NCBI RefSeq assembly: GCF_000993825.1
Contig: NZ_CP011114.1
Span: 5,511,485 to 5,575,484 of the forward strand
From: Paenibacillus durus ATCC 35681
GTDB taxonomy: Bacteria; Bacillota; Bacilli; Paenibacillales; Paenibacillaceae
Length of the DNA stretch: 64,000 nucleotides
Reading direction: 5' to 3'
The notes under the pieces were generated by a model. The model made no database searches, had not been told where the DNA came from, and saw only the letters and a program-made list of their open reading frames with translations. Positions 10,702 to 20,587 of this stretch are shown piece after piece (position 1 is the first letter of the stretch; each line of letters begins with the position of its first letter). A program made the position numbers and the translations under genes.

Positions 10702-10887
10702 TTACCAGCTTGCTTTTTTCACGCCAGGAATCTGGCCTTTATAAGCTAATTCACGGAAACAAATTCTGCAAATTTTGAACTTTTGCAGTACCGAATGTGG
10801 ACGACCGCAACGCTCGCAGCGTGTGTATGCACGCACTTTGAATTTCGGCGCACGTTGTTGTTTAACTTTCATCGAAGTTTTTGCCAC
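10702..10887 (-). CDS. rpsN: 30S ribosomal protein S14, zinc type (S14Z)
   Basis: The short 61-residue S14 with the zinc-binding pattern [10 protein letters not shown] then CRICF, so it is the zinc-dependent form. It starts at GTG with GGAGGTG upstream. In related bacteria a zinc-free S14 paralogue elsewhere replaces it under zinc starvation; that gene is not in this window. Confidence 0.97.
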   Translation of the reverse strand: MAKTSMKVKQQRAPKFKVRAYTRCERCGRPHSVLQKFKICRICFRELAYKGQIPGVKKASW

Positions 10888-10936
10888 TTTAGCCTGACAC
10901 CTCCTAAACAGTTTCGGAGAATTGAACGACCGAACC

Positions 10937-11479
10937 TTACTTCGCGAAAGGCATTCCCAGCTGAGTCAGCAGCTCGCGGGATTCCTCATCCGTCTTTGCT
11001 GTCGTTACGATTACGATATCCATACCGCGGACTTTGTCCACCTTGTCATATTCGATCTCAGGGAAAATCAATTGTTCTTTCAGACCCAGTGTGTAGTTGC
11101 CGCGGCCGTCGAAAGCTTTGGTCGATACACCGTGGAAGTCACGAACGCGCGGAAGCGTTACGTTGAACAATTTGTCCAGGAAGTAGTACATGCGTTCACC
11201 GCGAAGGGTTACCTTAACGCCGATCGGCATGTTCTCGCGCAGTTTGAAGCCGGCGATAGACTTCTTGGCTTTGGTGATAACCGGTTTTTGACCGGCGATC
11301 AGCTGCATATCGTTCACAGCGGAATCAAGCACCTTCGAGTTTTGCACGGCGTCGCCTACGCCCATGTTGATAACAACCTTCTCGATTTTCGGCACTTGCA
11401 TAACCGTTTTATAATTAAACTTCTGAATCAGAGCCGGCGTAATCTCGTTCAGAAAACGTTCTTTCATTCTTGCTGCCAT
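10937..11479 (-). CDS. rplE: 50S ribosomal protein L5
   Basis: 5S rRNA-binding protein that bridges to S13. The 180 residues include [40 protein letters not shown] and [19 protein letters not shown]. It lies 31 bases after rplX with an AAAGGAGG site. Confidence 0.98.
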   Translation of the reverse strand: MAARMKERFLNEITPALIQKFNYKTVMQVPKIEKVVINMGVGDAVQNSKVLDSAVNDMQLIAGQKPVITKAKKSIAGFKLRENMPIGVKVTLRGERMYYFLDKLFNVTLPRVRDFHGVSTKAFDGRGNYTLGLKEQLIFPEIEYDKVDKVRGMDIVIVTTAKTDEESRELLTQLGMPFAK

Positions 11480-11510
11480 GAAGAGTTAACCTCCTTTCTT
11501 AAGCGCTATA

Positions 11511-11864
11511 TTAGTCGATGATCTCTCCGGATCTTTTCGCTACACGAACCTTCTTGCCGTTGTCCAGCACTTTATAACCGATACGGGTTACTTTGCCGCT
11601 CTTCGGATCGATGTGCATAACGTTGGATACGTGGATCGCAGCTTCCTGCTCGATGATGCCGCCTTGCGGATTTAACTGGTTAGGCTTCTGGTGCTTCTTC
11701 ACCATGTTCACGCCTTCTACCAGTACGCGGTTTTTGCGCGGATACGCAGCGATGACGCGGCCCTTCTTGCCTTTATCTTTTCCGCTGATCACCATAACCA
11801 CATCGTCTTTTTTCACGTGCAGTTTGTTGTTATGGGATTCCAGAACTTTTTTCACTCTAGGCAT
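11511..11864 (-). CDS. rplX: 50S ribosomal protein L24
   Basis: Assembly-initiator protein with a KOW motif ([16 protein letters not shown], about residues 22-37). Length is 117 residues. The start [20 protein letters not shown] is preceded by AGGAGGTG. The 117-base gap to rplN upstream is unusually long for this operon and contains a structured element. Confidence 0.97.
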   Translation of the reverse strand: MPRVKKVLESHNNKLHVKKDDVVMVISGKDKGKKGRVIAAYPRKNRVLVEGVNMVKKHQKPNQLNPQGGIIEQEAAIHVSNVMHIDPKSGKVTRIGYKVLDNGKKVRVAKRSGEIID

Positions 11865-11924
11865 TTGTTACACCTCCTATGACTAGCCTTTGTAAGCATG
11901 ATTATAAACGATCTCTATCGGGAC

Positions 11925-11975
11925 CCCCGAAAAGTACCCGGTATCAGCTTCGGAGCTTCTCGTCACTTTTTGGGG
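11925..11975 (-). other. Nested hairpin between rplN and rplX
   Basis: An 11-position outer stem with one mismatch (11925-11935 with 11965-11975) encloses a 4-bp AGCT/AGCT hairpin with a 4-base loop (11946-11957). It occupies most of the 117-base gap between rplN and rplX, and the last base of the stem is only seven bases from the rplN stop. There is no T-run, so it is not a standard terminator. A role in differential expression is inference only. Confidence 0.6.
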
Positions 11976-11981
11976 AGTTTA

Positions 11982-12350
11982 TTAGATAACTTCCGGTGCC
12001 AAGGAAACGATCTTCATGTAGTCCTTGTCGCGAAGTTCGCGGGCAACTGGTCCGAAAATACGTGTTCCGCGCGGGCTTCTGTCGTCTTTTACAACAACTG
12101 CTGCGTTTTCGTCAAATGCGATGTAAGATCCGTCCTTACGGCGTACAGAGCGCTTCGTGCGCACAACCACCGCTTTTACTACATCACCTTTTTTGACAAC
12201 GCCGCCTGGTGTTGCTTGTTTTACCGAGCAAACGATCAGATCGCCGATAGCTGCCGTCCGACGTCCAGTACCGCCCAATACGCGGATACACATCAGTTCC
12301 TTCGCACCGGAGTTGTCAGCTACATGCAAGCGTGTAAATGGTTGAATCAT
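11982..12350 (-). CDS. rplN: 50S ribosomal protein L14
   Basis: Subunit-interface protein next to L19. The 122 residues begin [20 protein letters not shown] and include [20 protein letters not shown] and [13 protein letters not shown], all standard. It lies 39 bases after rpsQ, with AGGAGG before the ATG. Confidence 0.98.
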   Translation of the reverse strand: MIQPFTRLHVADNSGAKELMCIRVLGGTGRRTAAIGDLIVCSVKQATPGGVVKKGDVVKAVVVRTKRSVRRKDGSYIAFDENAAVVVKDDRSPRGTRIFGPVARELRDKDYMKIVSLAPEVI

Positions 12351-12389
12351 TAATATTTCCTCCTTTCGGGAAAACTGCCATGTGACGCA

Positions 12390-12656
12390 TTAGATGATAA
12401 CCGCTTTTTCCACCACTTCAACCAGTCTCCAGCGTTTGTCCTTGGAGAGCGGACGAGTTTCCATGATTTTTACAGTATCGCCGATTTGGGCAGTATTGTT
12501 CTCATCATGCGCTTTAAATTTCTTGGTGTATTTGATGCGTTTGTGGTACAGATCATGTTTTTTGTAAGTTTCAACGGCAACCACGATCGTTTTGTCCATT
12601 TTGTCGCTGACAACTTTACCGATTTGCACTTTGCGCGCGTTGCGTTCTTCGCTCAT
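12390..12656 (-). CDS. rpsQ: 30S ribosomal protein S17
   Basis: Primary 16S rRNA-binding OB-fold protein. The 88 residues include [20 protein letters not shown] and [20 protein letters not shown]. It lies 42 bases after rpmC. GGAGG precedes the ATG. Confidence 0.97.
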   Translation of the reverse strand: MSEERNARKVQIGKVVSDKMDKTIVVAVETYKKHDLYHKRIKYTKKFKAHDENNTAQIGDTVKIMETRPLSKDKRWRLVEVVEKAVII

Positions 12657-12698
12657 AATTAGCCTCCTTCCTGATACGGATCATTCCATCCGTTTCAC

Positions 12699-12896
12699 TT
12701 AGCTGATCCCAAGTACTCTCTCATGGATAACGGTTTTAGCACGAGCTATTTCTCTACGCACATCACGAATCCGAGTCGGGTTGTCCAGTTGGCCTGTTGC
12801 CAGTTGAAAACGCAGATTAAAGAGCTCTTCTTTGAAGCCAGCAATCTTTTGTTCAATCTCGGCAGTGGTCAAGTTGCGAAGTTCATTAGCTTTCAT
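12699..12896 (-). CDS. rpmC: 50S ribosomal protein L29
   Basis: Exit-site protein L29 (helical hairpin), part of the SRP and trigger-factor docking site. The ATG at 12896 ([20 protein letters not shown]) gives 65 residues, the usual size. It lies inside the last codons of rplP (11-base overlap) with only a weak GGTGG site, so translation is probably coupled to rplP. A longer in-frame reading upstream is rejected because it does not match the family. Confidence 0.96.
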   Translation of the reverse strand: MKANELRNLTTAEIEQKIAGFKEELFNLRFQLATGQLDNPTRIRDVRREIARAKTVIHERVLGIS

Positions 12897-13320
12897 TTGC
12901 TTCACCACCCAATTCTTCACGTTTCACAAACTTAGTCTTAACTGGCAGCTTGTGAGAGGCAAGACGCATCGCTTCACGAGCGATTTCTTCAGACACGCCT
13001 CCGAGTTCGAACATAATCTTGCCCGGTTTAACAACGGCTACCCATTTCTCAACGTTACCTTTACCGCTACCCATCCGAACCTCGAGAGGCTTTTGAGTAA
13101 TCGGCTTGTCAGGGAAAATCTTGATCCAAACTTTACCGCCCCGTTTGATGTAACGGGTCATCGCGATACGAGCCGCTTCGATTTGACGGTTAGTGATCCA
13201 AGATGGCTCCAGAGCTTGCAGACCGAATTCGCCGAAGTTCAGCTCGGTGCCGCCTTTTGCCAGACCCTTCATGTGACCGCGTTGTTGTTTGCGGTGCTTA
13301 ACACGTTTTGGTACCAACAT
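12886..13320 (-). CDS. rplP: 50S ribosomal protein L16
   Basis: Late-assembly protein at the A-site finger. The 144 residues include [20 protein letters not shown], the [19 protein letters not shown] strand and [17 protein letters not shown]. Its 3' end overlaps rpmC by 11 bases and its start is two bases after rpsC. Confidence 0.98.
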   Translation of the reverse strand: MLVPKRVKHRKQQRGHMKGLAKGGTELNFGEFGLQALEPSWITNRQIEAARIAMTRYIKRGGKVWIKIFPDKPITQKPLEVRMGSGKGNVEKWVAVVKPGKIMFELGGVSEEIAREAMRLASHKLPVKTKFVKREELGGEANES

Positions 13321-13322
13321 GA

Positions 13323-13988
13323 TTAGTTGCCTCCTTCCTTAGCAGCTTGTTTCTTAGCCGTAGGAAGTACCTCTCCACGATAGATCCATACTTTTACGCC
13401 GATCCGGCCGTAAGTTGTATGAGCTTCAGCCGTTCCGTAGTCGATGTCGGCACGAAGCGTATGAAGTGGAACTGTTCCTTCGCTATAGCCTTCCGTACGA
13501 GCGATCTCGGCGCCGCCAAGACGTCCGCTGACAGAAGTTTTAATCCCTTTTGCACCAGAACGCATTGTTCTTTGGATAGCCTGCTTAAGCGCACGGCGGA
13601 ACGACACACGACGCTCCAGTTGTTGTGCGATGCTCTCGGCAACGAGAATAGCGTCCAGCTCAGGGTGTTTGATTTCATTGATATTAATGTGTACTTTCTT
13701 GCCGCCTGCGATTTGAGTAACCGCGCTGCGAAGCACTTCGACTTCAGCGCCGCCCTTACCAATAACCATACCTGGTTTGGCAGTATGAATTGTAACGTTC
13801 ACACGGCTAGCCGCTCTTTCAATTTCAATACGGGAAACAGCGGAATCTTTCAGCTTGCCTTTGAGGTATTCCCGAATTTTGACGTCTTCCAGAAGAAGTG
13901 TTCCGAAATCTTTGCCTGCATACCATTTGGATTCCCAGTCACGAATAATCCCGATCCGAAGTCCGACTGGATTTACCTTTTGACCCAC
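13323..13988 (-). CDS. rpsC: 30S ribosomal protein S3
   Basis: mRNA entry-tunnel protein with helicase activity together with S4 and S5. The 221 residues have the N-terminal [20 protein letters not shown] and the KH domain ([13 protein letters not shown] around residues 75-87), followed by [20 protein letters not shown]. It lies 13 bases after rplV. Confidence 0.98.
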   Translation of the reverse strand: MGQKVNPVGLRIGIIRDWESKWYAGKDFGTLLLEDVKIREYLKGKLKDSAVSRIEIERAASRVNVTIHTAKPGMVIGKGGAEVEVLRSAVTQIAGGKKVHININEIKHPELDAILVAESIAQQLERRVSFRRALKQAIQRTMRSGAKGIKTSVSGRLGGAEIARTEGYSEGTVPLHTLRADIDYGTAEAHTTYGRIGVKVWIYRGEVLPTAKKQAAKEGGN

Positions 13989-14001
13989 ACGTTATCCCTC
14001 C

Positions 14002-14334
14002 TTATTTCTCAGATACCACCAAAGTAATGTGGCTGGTGCGTTTGTTAATCCGGCTGGCGCGACCCATCGCGCGCGGACGGAACCGTTTCATCGTTGGACC
14101 TTGGTTAACGAAAACTTCGCTGATAAACAAGTTGTTTACGTCCATCGAATAGTTGTGCTCGGCATTGGCGATCGCCGAGTTCAGCAGCTTTTCAACTACA
14201 GGGGAAGCGGATTTCGGAGTGTGGCGAAGGATAGCAATTGCCTCTCCCACCTGCTTGCCGCGAATCAAGTCAACAACCAGTTTCGCTTTACGAGCGGAAA
14301 TCCGCACCGATCTTGCATGCGCTTTTGCTTGCAT
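14002..14334 (-). CDS. rplV: 50S ribosomal protein L22
   Basis: Exit-tunnel protein whose beta-hairpin helps form the constriction. The 110 residues include [20 protein letters not shown] and the hairpin [20 protein letters not shown], with no visible deletion or duplication of the kind linked to macrolide resistance. It lies 34 bases after rpsS. Confidence 0.98.
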   Translation of the reverse strand: MQAKAHARSVRISARKAKLVVDLIRGKQVGEAIAILRHTPKSASPVVEKLLNSAIANAEHNYSMDVNNLFISEVFVNQGPTMKRFRPRAMGRASRINKRTSHITLVVSEK

Positions 14335-14368
14335 TGTTTTCCCTCCTCTCTAAGCAGAGAATCTGTTA

Positions 14369-14647
14369 TTATCTTCTCGTCTTCTTATCGTCACCCGCGT
14401 GGCCTTTGTAAGTACGCGTTGGCGCGAACTCGCCCAACTTGTGACCTACCATATCTTCCGTTACGTATACAGGCACGTGTTTACGGCCGTCATACACGCC
14501 AAACGTATGTCCGATAAATTGAGGGAAAATGGTTGAGCGGCGGGACCAAGTCTTGATGACAACTTTTTTGCCCGAAACGTTCAAGTCTTCAACTTTTTTC
14601 AGCAGGTAGCCGTCGATAAAAGGCCCCTTCTTCAAACTGCGACTCAT
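14369..14647 (-). CDS. rpsS: 30S ribosomal protein S19
   Basis: Head protein forming a pair with S13. The 92 residues start [20 protein letters not shown] and include [20 protein letters not shown] and the basic [18 protein letters not shown] end. A 75-base gap with competing inverted repeats separates it from rplB. Confidence 0.98.
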   Translation of the reverse strand: MSRSLKKGPFIDGYLLKKVEDLNVSGKKVVIKTWSRRSTIFPQFIGHTFGVYDGRKHVPVYVTEDMVGHKLGEFAPTRTYKGHAGDDKKTRR

Positions 14648-14671
14648 GTATGAATCCTCCCTTCATCAAAT

Positions 14672-14722
14672 GTTCAAGCCGCGATTCGACGCTTCGCGGG
14701 TTCAAGCTCACCTAGAAGCGTC
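14672..14722 (-). other. Competing inverted repeats between rplB and rpsS
   Basis: Immediately after the rplB stop, GACGCTTC (14715-14722) can pair with GAAGCGTC (14688-14695). A second 6-bp stem, 14679-14684 with 14694-14699, shares bases 14694-14695 and the intervening loop with the first, so only one structure can form at a time. A GTTCAAGC direct repeat (14672-14679, 14700-14707) brackets the second stem. Possible RNA switch or fortuitous; no T-run. Confidence 0.45.
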
Positions 14723-15553
14723 TTATTTCGTGCGGCGACGAATAATATATTTATCAGAAGCTTTGTTTTTCTTACGCGTTTTGTATCCGAGAGTCGGTTT
14801 GCCCCAAGGAGACAACGGCGATTTACGTCCGATCGGAGCGCGTCCTTCACCACCACCGTGAGGGTGATCATTCGGGTTCATAACAACACCGCGAACTTCA
14901 GGACGTTGACCTAGCCAACGGCTGCGGCCGGCTTTACCGATCTTGATCAGTTCGTGGTCTTCGTTGCCAACCGAACCGATTGTAGCACGGCATACGCTCA
15001 GAATTCTGCGAACTTCACCGGAAGAGAGACGCACGGAAACGTACTTGTCTTCTTTACCGAGCAACTGCGCTTCCGTACCGGCTGCGCGAACCAATTGGCC
15101 GCCCTTGCCAGGCTTCAGCTCAATGTTGTGGATAACTGTACCTACCGGAATGTTGGACAGCGGAAGCGTGTTACCGATTTTGATGTCCGCTGCAGGACCG
15201 GATTCGATCTTATCCCCAACTTTCAGACCTTTAGGAGCGATGATGTAACGTTTCTCTCCGTCTGCGTAGTGAATCAGGGCAATATTGGATGTGCGGTTCG
15301 GATCATACTCAATCGTAGCAACGCTGCCTGGTATGCCGTCTTTCGTCCGCTTGAAGTCGATGATACGGTATTTACGCTTATGTCCGCCGCCGTGGTGACG
15401 AACCGTAATTTTACCTTGGTTGTTGCGGCCCGCTTTTTTGCTCAGCGGCGCCAGCAGCGATTTCTCAGGCTGGTTTGTTGTGATTTCTTCAAACGTAGAC
15501 ACGGACATTCCGCGTCTAGCCGGAGAAGTCGGTTTGTACTTTTTGATTGGCAC
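14723..15553 (-). CDS. rplB: 50S ribosomal protein L2
   Basis: Essential peptidyl-transferase-centre protein. The 276 residues contain [20 protein letters not shown] near residue 40, the OB and SH3 domains, and the conserved [20 protein letters not shown] loop with the functionally important histidine in HPHGGGEG. It lies 28 bases after rplW. Confidence 0.98.
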   Translation of the reverse strand: MPIKKYKPTSPARRGMSVSTFEEITTNQPEKSLLAPLSKKAGRNNQGKITVRHHGGGHKRKYRIIDFKRTKDGIPGSVATIEYDPNRTSNIALIHYADGEKRYIIAPKGLKVGDKIESGPAADIKIGNTLPLSNIPVGTVIHNIELKPGKGGQLVRAAGTEAQLLGKEDKYVSVRLSSGEVRRILSVCRATIGSVGNEDHELIKIGKAGRSRWLGQRPEVRGVVMNPNDHPHGGGEGRAPIGRKSPLSPWGKPTLGYKTRKKNKASDKYIIRRRTK

Positions 15554-15581
15554 TTTGTTTCCCTCCTTGCTTTACAGGATA

Positions 15582-15875
15582 TTATTCTACCGCTTCAAAG
15601 AACTCGAGCGGCTTGCTGTCTGGGCTGAGCTTCACGATGGCTTTCTTCCATTCCGGGGTGTAGCCGGAGTAGCGTCCATAACGCTTCAGCTTTCCAGGCA
15701 CGCGCAGTGTGTTCACAGCAACGACTTTTACTTTAAAAATGGCCTCTACAGCCTGTTTGATTTCGGTCTTGTTGGCACGAATGTCCACTTCAAAAGCATA
15801 TTTCAAATCGCTCATGTATTCGGATGTGCGTTCCGTAATCACCGGACGTTTGATGATATCGCGAGGATCTTTCAT
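15582..15875 (-). CDS. rplW: 50S ribosomal protein L23
   Basis: Exit-site protein that docks trigger factor and SRP. The 97 residues begin [20 protein letters not shown] and end with [20 protein letters not shown]. The start ATG overlaps the rplD stop by one base (TAATG). Confidence 0.98.
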   Translation of the reverse strand: MKDPRDIIKRPVITERTSEYMSDLKYAFEVDIRANKTEIKQAVEAIFKVKVVAVNTLRVPGKLKRYGRYSGYTPEWKKAIVKLSPDSKPLEFFEAVE

Positions 15876-16498
15876 TACGCGAACACCTCCTCTACCTTAG
15901 AAACTGCATCTTTGGTGATGATCAGTTTGTCGTACGTCAGCACGTCAAGAACGTTAATGCCATCAGCCGCCAAGAACTTCACCCCAGGGATGTTGCGGGC
16001 GGAGAGAGCTACATTGTCGTCATAGCTAGGAGCTACGATCAGAGCTTTTTGAGCTACCTTCAGGTTGTTCAGAATGGCTACGAATTCTTTCGTCTTCGGA
16101 GCATTCAGAGTCAGGCTATCCAGTACGATGATGTTGCTCTCGATAACTTTCGAGGACAACGCGGATTTGATCGCCAGACGCCGAACCTTTCTAGGCAGTT
16201 TCCAGGAATAGCTGCGAGGAGTCGGTCCGAAGACAACGCCGCCGCCTTTCCATTGAGGAGAACGAATCGAACCTTGACGAGCACGGCCTGTGCCTTTTTG
16301 TTTCCAAGGCTTGCGTCCGCCGCCACGAACTTCGGAACGTCCTTTAACTTTGTGTGTACCACGACGCAGGGAAGCTCTTTGCAGAAGAACCGCTTCATTC
16401 AGCACGTGAGTATTCGGCTCGATACCGAAAATCGCGTCGCTCAGTTCAACTTCACCAACTTCGTTACCACTGATATTGAAAAGTGTTACTTTTGGCAT
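15875..16498 (-). CDS. rplD: 50S ribosomal protein L4
   Basis: Exit-tunnel protein; in enterobacteria it also represses the S10 operon. The 207 residues include the tunnel loop [20 protein letters not shown] at about residues 65-85, which looks wild type (no macrolide-resistance change). It lies 25 bases after rplC. Confidence 0.98.
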   Translation of the reverse strand: MPKVTLFNISGNEVGEVELSDAIFGIEPNTHVLNEAVLLQRASLRRGTHKVKGRSEVRGGGRKPWKQKGTGRARQGSIRSPQWKGGGVVFGPTPRSYSWKLPRKVRRLAIKSALSSKVIESNIIVLDSLTLNAPKTKEFVAILNNLKVAQKALIVAPSYDDNVALSARNIPGVKFLAADGINVLDVLTYDKLIITKDAVSKVEEVFA

Positions 16499-16523
16499 TT
16501 CATGTTCCTCCTTTCTTCAAAAG

Positions 16524-17141
16524 TTATTTCTTAACGGTTTCTTTAACCTTTACGAAGCTGTTCTTAGGTCCAGGAATGGAGCCTTTCACCAGCAAAACAT
16601 TACGTTCTACGTCCACTTTGACGACTTCAAGCTTTTGAATCGTCACCGTTTCATGACCCATATGTCCTGGCAGGCGTTTGCCTTTAGGAACACGGTTGGC
16701 TTGGATGGAACCCATCGAACCCGGTCTTCTATGGTAACGGGAGCCGTGAGCCATTGGTCCGCGGCTTTGTCCCCAGCGTTTGATAACGCCTTGGAAGCCT
16801 TTGCCTTTGGAAATTCCGGTTACGTCAACAAATTCGCCTTCTGCGAAGACGTCAGCCTTCAGTTCTTGTCCAACCTCGAGTGCCCCGAGGTCAACACCGC
16901 GAATTTCGCGAACGTAGCGCTTAGGTGTTGCATTTGCCTTCTGGGCGTGACCTTGTTCAGGCTTGTTGGTGTTTTTCTTATCGGAAAAGCCCAACTGCAC
17001 TGCTTCATACCCGTCGGTATTGAGGTCTTTCTTTTGCAGTACCACACAAGGACCCGCTTCGATAACCGTAACCGCGATTACGTTACCTTCAGGAGTAAAC
17101 ACTTGAGTCATACCGAGTTTTTTTCCTAAGATACCTTTCAT
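16524..17141 (-). CDS. rplC: 50S ribosomal protein L3
   Basis: Early assembly protein close to the peptidyl-transferase centre. The 205 residues start [20 protein letters not shown] and include [20 protein letters not shown] and the loop [20 protein letters not shown]. It follows rpsJ by 39 bases. Confidence 0.98.
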   Translation of the reverse strand: MKGILGKKLGMTQVFTPEGNVIAVTVIEAGPCVVLQKKDLNTDGYEAVQLGFSDKKNTNKPEQGHAQKANATPKRYVREIRGVDLGALEVGQELKADVFAEGEFVDVTGISKGKGFQGVIKRWGQSRGPMAHGSRYHRRPGSMGSIQANRVPKGKRLPGHMGHETVTIQKLEVVKVDVERNVLLVKGSIPGPKNSFVKVKETVKK

Positions 17142-17180
17142 GTTGACACCTCTTTTCTTTTCCTGTTTCTAATAGAAGAA

Positions 17181-17622
<442 letters not shown>

Positions 17623-17627
17623 TTATT

Positions 17628-17656
17628 ATTATATAGAATCTTTTCGCCTATTGCAA
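17628..17656 (-). promoter_or_regulatory. Sigma-A promoter of the S10-spc-alpha operon
   Basis: TTGCAA (17651-17656), 17-base spacer, perfect TATAAT (17628-17633). It directly follows the HemAT terminator, so the superoperon has its own start rather than depending on read-through from tuf. Confidence 0.85.
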
Positions 17657-17657
17657 G

Positions 17658-17692
17658 CAAAAAAACAAAACAACGCATGATTTTTTCATGCG
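17658..17692 (-). terminator. Rho-independent terminator of the HemAT gene
   Basis: CGCATGA/TCATGCG stem (17674-17680 with 17686-17692), 5-base loop, followed by a T-rich tract with a run of seven T. It lies 24 bases after the stop of the transducer gene and abuts the rpsJ promoter. Confidence 0.85.
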
Positions 17693-17715
17693 CCGTTATG
17701 TGCAGCTTTTTTACA

Positions 17716-19065
17716 TTATAGATTAGCTGTTGCCAACTTGAAATACTCCGCCGATGCGGCTGTCTGTGCAGTTGTCGCCCCTATTCCTTCTATAGTATGG
17801 ATCAGTGTCCGGATCTCTTCTTCTACCGTTACGATCTCCCGGGTGCTGCTCTGCATCGTATCCAAAATGTCGGAGAACAGTTGGCTGGTCTCATCCGATT
17901 GCTGCTTGCCGCTTTCCGTCAGTTCCTGCACTTTTCGGATTTCTTCCACCACCTGTGTGGTCAGAATACCGGATTTGGCCGTCAATTCTCCGATGTGTAC
18001 AACCGTGCTTTTTGTATCTTCTGCCAACCGGTTGACCTCTTGGGCAACGACGCTGAAGCCTCTTCCGTGCTCACCCGCTCTTGCCGCTTCTATTGTTGCG
18101 TTAAGCGATAATATTTTGGTCTGATCCGCAATTTCCTGAACCGCGCCGACAATCGTCTGAATTTGTTTTGAAAATTGGCTAAGCTCTTTTACCGATTGTT
18201 CCATTTCATTCGTTCTTTCAAAAATATGTCCAATCTGCCCGTTCAGCCTGCTCAGCAGCTCACGTCCGTCTTTTGCCTTCTCTTGAGATTCAAGGGCTGA
18301 AAAAGCGGTGCGTTGGAATGAATTATTAACTTCATTACTGCTTGTAACCAATTGCTCGATCGCTGCATTTGTATCCATACTGAGATCGACCAATTCGCCG
18401 CTGAATTCGGCAATTTTCTGTTTCAACTCATTTTTCACAATTTCATATTGCTCTTCTTTTTCTCTGATATTCTCTTTTTCGTAGGCTTCCAGAACGAGCT
18501 GCTGTTCCAGATTTAAAAGTTTGGTCAGTGTTTGTACCATTTTAAGCCGTTCCGCATCATTAAATGCTTCTTTATAGATAACGCCAATAAATACATTTTG
18601 CAGATTTTGAAAAGCGGACAAATACCACTTCGGCTCTAATCCAACCTTCTTATGGATGTTAGCGATAACCAGCCGTTTCGTTATGTAACGATTGTCCACA
18701 CTGCCGTCAAAAATTTCGACGATATGTTCTCGCAGAGTTTGCTTCAGCCTGTCGATGCTGCTGTGCTTGACGATGATCCGTTCCAGCTTATCCACATCAA
18801 CTACTGAGCTATAAAAATGGTCGGTAATCTCGTCAATATTCCGTACTATCGCAGGCTTCATTCTGCGCAGCAGCTCCAGGTCATCATCAGTCAAGTCTAT
18901 CATTCTCATCTGCTCATTCAATTCTTCCTGACCTTGTATCGAATGGTGAGATTCTGAACCCCGAGCTTGTTCGCTGGCAAGGAGGAAGGAATGAGGTTCA
19001 TAGGGAGCCACTCTCTTCTTTTGAAAAGATAAACCATGTAAAAAAGCAAACGGACATTTCCCCAT
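17716..19065 (-). CDS. hemAT: HemAT-type globin-coupled methyl-accepting chemotaxis protein
   Basis: Soluble oxygen-sensing chemotaxis transducer. Residues about 55-215 form a protoglobin (globin-coupled sensor) domain. His138 in [15 protein letters not shown] matches the proximal heme histidine of B. subtilis HemAT, and Tyr85 in DHFYSSV matches the distal B10 tyrosine. Residues about 240-449 are the MCP signalling coiled coil with the CheA/CheW-binding tip [20 protein letters not shown]. No membrane segment. The ATG at 19065 follows GGGGTGATC; an upstream extension is rejected. It stands alone between tuf and rpsJ with terminators on both sides, an unusual site for an aerotaxis gene. The chemotaxis partners are not in the window. 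Confidence 0.92.
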   Translation of the reverse strand: MGKCPFAFLHGLSFQKKRVAPYEPHSFLLASEQARGSESHHSIQGQEELNEQMRMIDLTDDDLELLRRMKPAIVRNIDEITDHFYSSVVDVDKLERIIVKHSSIDRLKQTLREHIVEIFDGSVDNRYITKRLVIANIHKKVGLEPKWYLSAFQNLQNVFIGVIYKEAFNDAERLKMVQTLTKLLNLEQQLVLEAYEKENIREKEEQYEIVKNELKQKIAEFSGELVDLSMDTNAAIEQLVTSSNEVNNSFQRTAFSALESQEKAKDGRELLSRLNGQIGHIFERTNEMEQSVKELSQFSKQIQTIVGAVQEIADQTKILSLNATIEAARAGEHGRGFSVVAQEVNRLAEDTKSTVVHIGELTAKSGILTTQVVEEIRKVQELTESGKQQSDETSQLFSDILDTMQSSTREIVTVEEEIRTLIHTIEGIGATTAQTAASAEYFKLATANL

Positions 19066-19210
19066 ACAGATCACCCCATATAATCTAATATTTCTTGTTA
19101 CGGTTGAAACAGAGTTGTATTTATATCTTCGGCATTTTATGTAGTTTGCTGAAGACACGAATTAAATTATTTTAAATTTTTATTATTAATTGTGTTTAGA
19201 AAATATAAAT

Positions 19211-19246
19211 AAAAAAACAGGAACCCTTCATTATGAAGAGTCCCTG
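19211..19246 (-). terminator. Rho-independent terminator of tuf (str operon)
   Basis: A long stem of up to 14 pairs, with two G-U pairs in RNA, between 19218-19230 and 19234-19246, followed on the minus strand by seven T residues. It lies 43 bases after the tuf stop and ends the str transcript before the HemAT gene. Confidence 0.9.
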
Positions 19247-19289
19247 CTTGTAAGTCCTTATCTTCCTCTTAAAGAGTAAGAGTCCGAAC

Positions 19290-20480
19290 TTATTTTTGGA
19301 TTGTAGCTACAGTACCGGCTCCAACTGTACGGCCGCCTTCACGAATGGAGAACTTTGTTCCTTCTTCGATAGCGATCGGGGCGATCAGTTGAACAGTTAC
19401 TGTAATGTTGTCGCCAGGCATTACCATTTCAGTACCTTCTGGCAGGTTGATGATACCCGTTACGTCAGTTGTACGGAAGTAGAACTGAGGACGGTATCCT
19501 GTGAAAAAGGGCTTGTGACGGCCACCCTCTTCTTTAGTCAGGACATAGATTTGAGCAGTGAACTCAGTGTGCGGCTTAACGGAATTCGGTTTGGCCAACA
19601 CTTGTCCGCGCTCGATTTGGTTACGGTCAACACCACGGAGCAGAGCGCCAATGTTGTCACCGGCTTGAGCGGAGTCAAGAAGTTTACGGAACATTTCAAC
19701 GCCGGTAACGACGGATTTCTTCGTTTCTTCTTGGATACCAACGATTTCAACTTCGTCGCCCACTTTAACTGTTCCGCGGTCTATGCGGCCAGTTGCCACG
19801 GTACCGCGGCCAGTGATGGAGAATACGTCCTCGACAGGCATAAGGAAAGGCTTGTCAGTGTCGCGCTCTGGCAGCGGAATGTACGTGTCGATCGTTTCGA
19901 ACATTTCAACGATCTTTTGAGCCCATTCGCCGTCAGGGTTTTGCAGAGCTTCACGAGCGGAACCGCGAGTGATTGGAGTGTCGTCGCCCGGGAATTCGTA
20001 TTCGTTCAGCAGGTCGCGAACTTCCATTTCAACCAGTTCCAGAAGCTCTTCGTCTTCAACCATGTCGCATTTGTTCAGGAATACGACGATGTAAGGAACG
20101 CCTACTTGGCGGGACAGCAGGATGTGTTCGCGAGTTTGCGGCATTGGGCCGTCAGCTGCGGATACAACCAAGATAGCGCCGTCCATTTGCGCTGCGCCGG
20201 TGATCATGTTTTTAACATAGTCGGCGTGTCCAGGGCAGTCTACGTGTGCGTAGTGACGGTTAGGAGTTTCATATTCAACGTGAGCTGTGGAGATGGTGAT
20301 ACCACGTTCGCGCTCTTCCGGAGCTTTGTCGATTTGATCGAATGCTACAGCGGCACCGCCGTATTTTTTGGACAATACAGTTGTGATTGCAGCAGTCAGA
20401 GTCGTTTTACCATGGTCGACGTGACCGATAGTACCGATGTTAACGTGCGGTTTAGTACGTTCAAACTTAGCCTTTGCCAT
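19290..20480 (-). CDS. tuf: Elongation factor Tu
   Basis: GTPase that brings aminoacyl-tRNA to the ribosome. The 396 residues show the G-box motifs GHVDHGKTT (G1), DCPGHADY (G3) and NKCD (G4), then domains II and III. It is the last gene of the str operon, 107 bases after fusA, with an AAGGAGG site. The gap holds a 10-bp inverted repeat. Only this tuf copy is in the window. Confidence 0.99.
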   Translation of the reverse strand: MAKAKFERTKPHVNIGTIGHVDHGKTTLTAAITTVLSKKYGGAAVAFDQIDKAPEERERGITISTAHVEYETPNRHYAHVDCPGHADYVKNMITGAAQMDGAILVVSAADGPMPQTREHILLSRQVGVPYIVVFLNKCDMVEDEELLELVEMEVRDLLNEYEFPGDDTPITRGSAREALQNPDGEWAQKIVEMFETIDTYIPLPERDTDKPFLMPVEDVFSITGRGTVATGRIDRGTVKVGDEVEIVGIQEETKKSVVTGVEMFRKLLDSAQAGDNIGALLRGVDRNQIERGQVLAKPNSVKPHTEFTAQIYVLTKEEGGRHKPFFTGYRPQFYFRTTDVTGIINLPEGTEMVMPGDNITVTVQLIAPIAIEEGTKFSIREGGRTVGAGTVATIQK

Positions 20481-20519
20481 TTGAACAGTTCCTCCTTAAT
20501 ATTGGTTCTTATTATTGGA

Positions 20520-20573
20520 GCCGTCCGATCTTTAGCTGACTCTATGATGACTGAAAGGAACCAATCGGACGGC
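20520..20573 (-). other. Large inverted repeat between fusA and tuf
   Basis: A perfect 10-bp inverted repeat (GCCGTCCGAT at 20520-20529, ATCGGACGGC at 20564-20573) encloses 34 bases in the 107-base fusA-tuf gap. No T-run follows, so it is not a classic terminator. It could stabilise the highly expressed tuf mRNA or mark a processing site. Confidence 0.6.
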
Positions 20574-20587
20574 AAGTAAAACATGGA

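Noticed and set aside
19070..19160. Sigma-D promoter for the HemAT gene
   Set aside because: A GCCGAAGAT stretch resembles the -10 of a sigma-D promoter, but no TAAA lies at the right distance upstream.
19296..20579. A 427-codon plus-strand frame antisense to tuf
   Set aside because: Opposite a highly biased gene; no independent evidence for coding.
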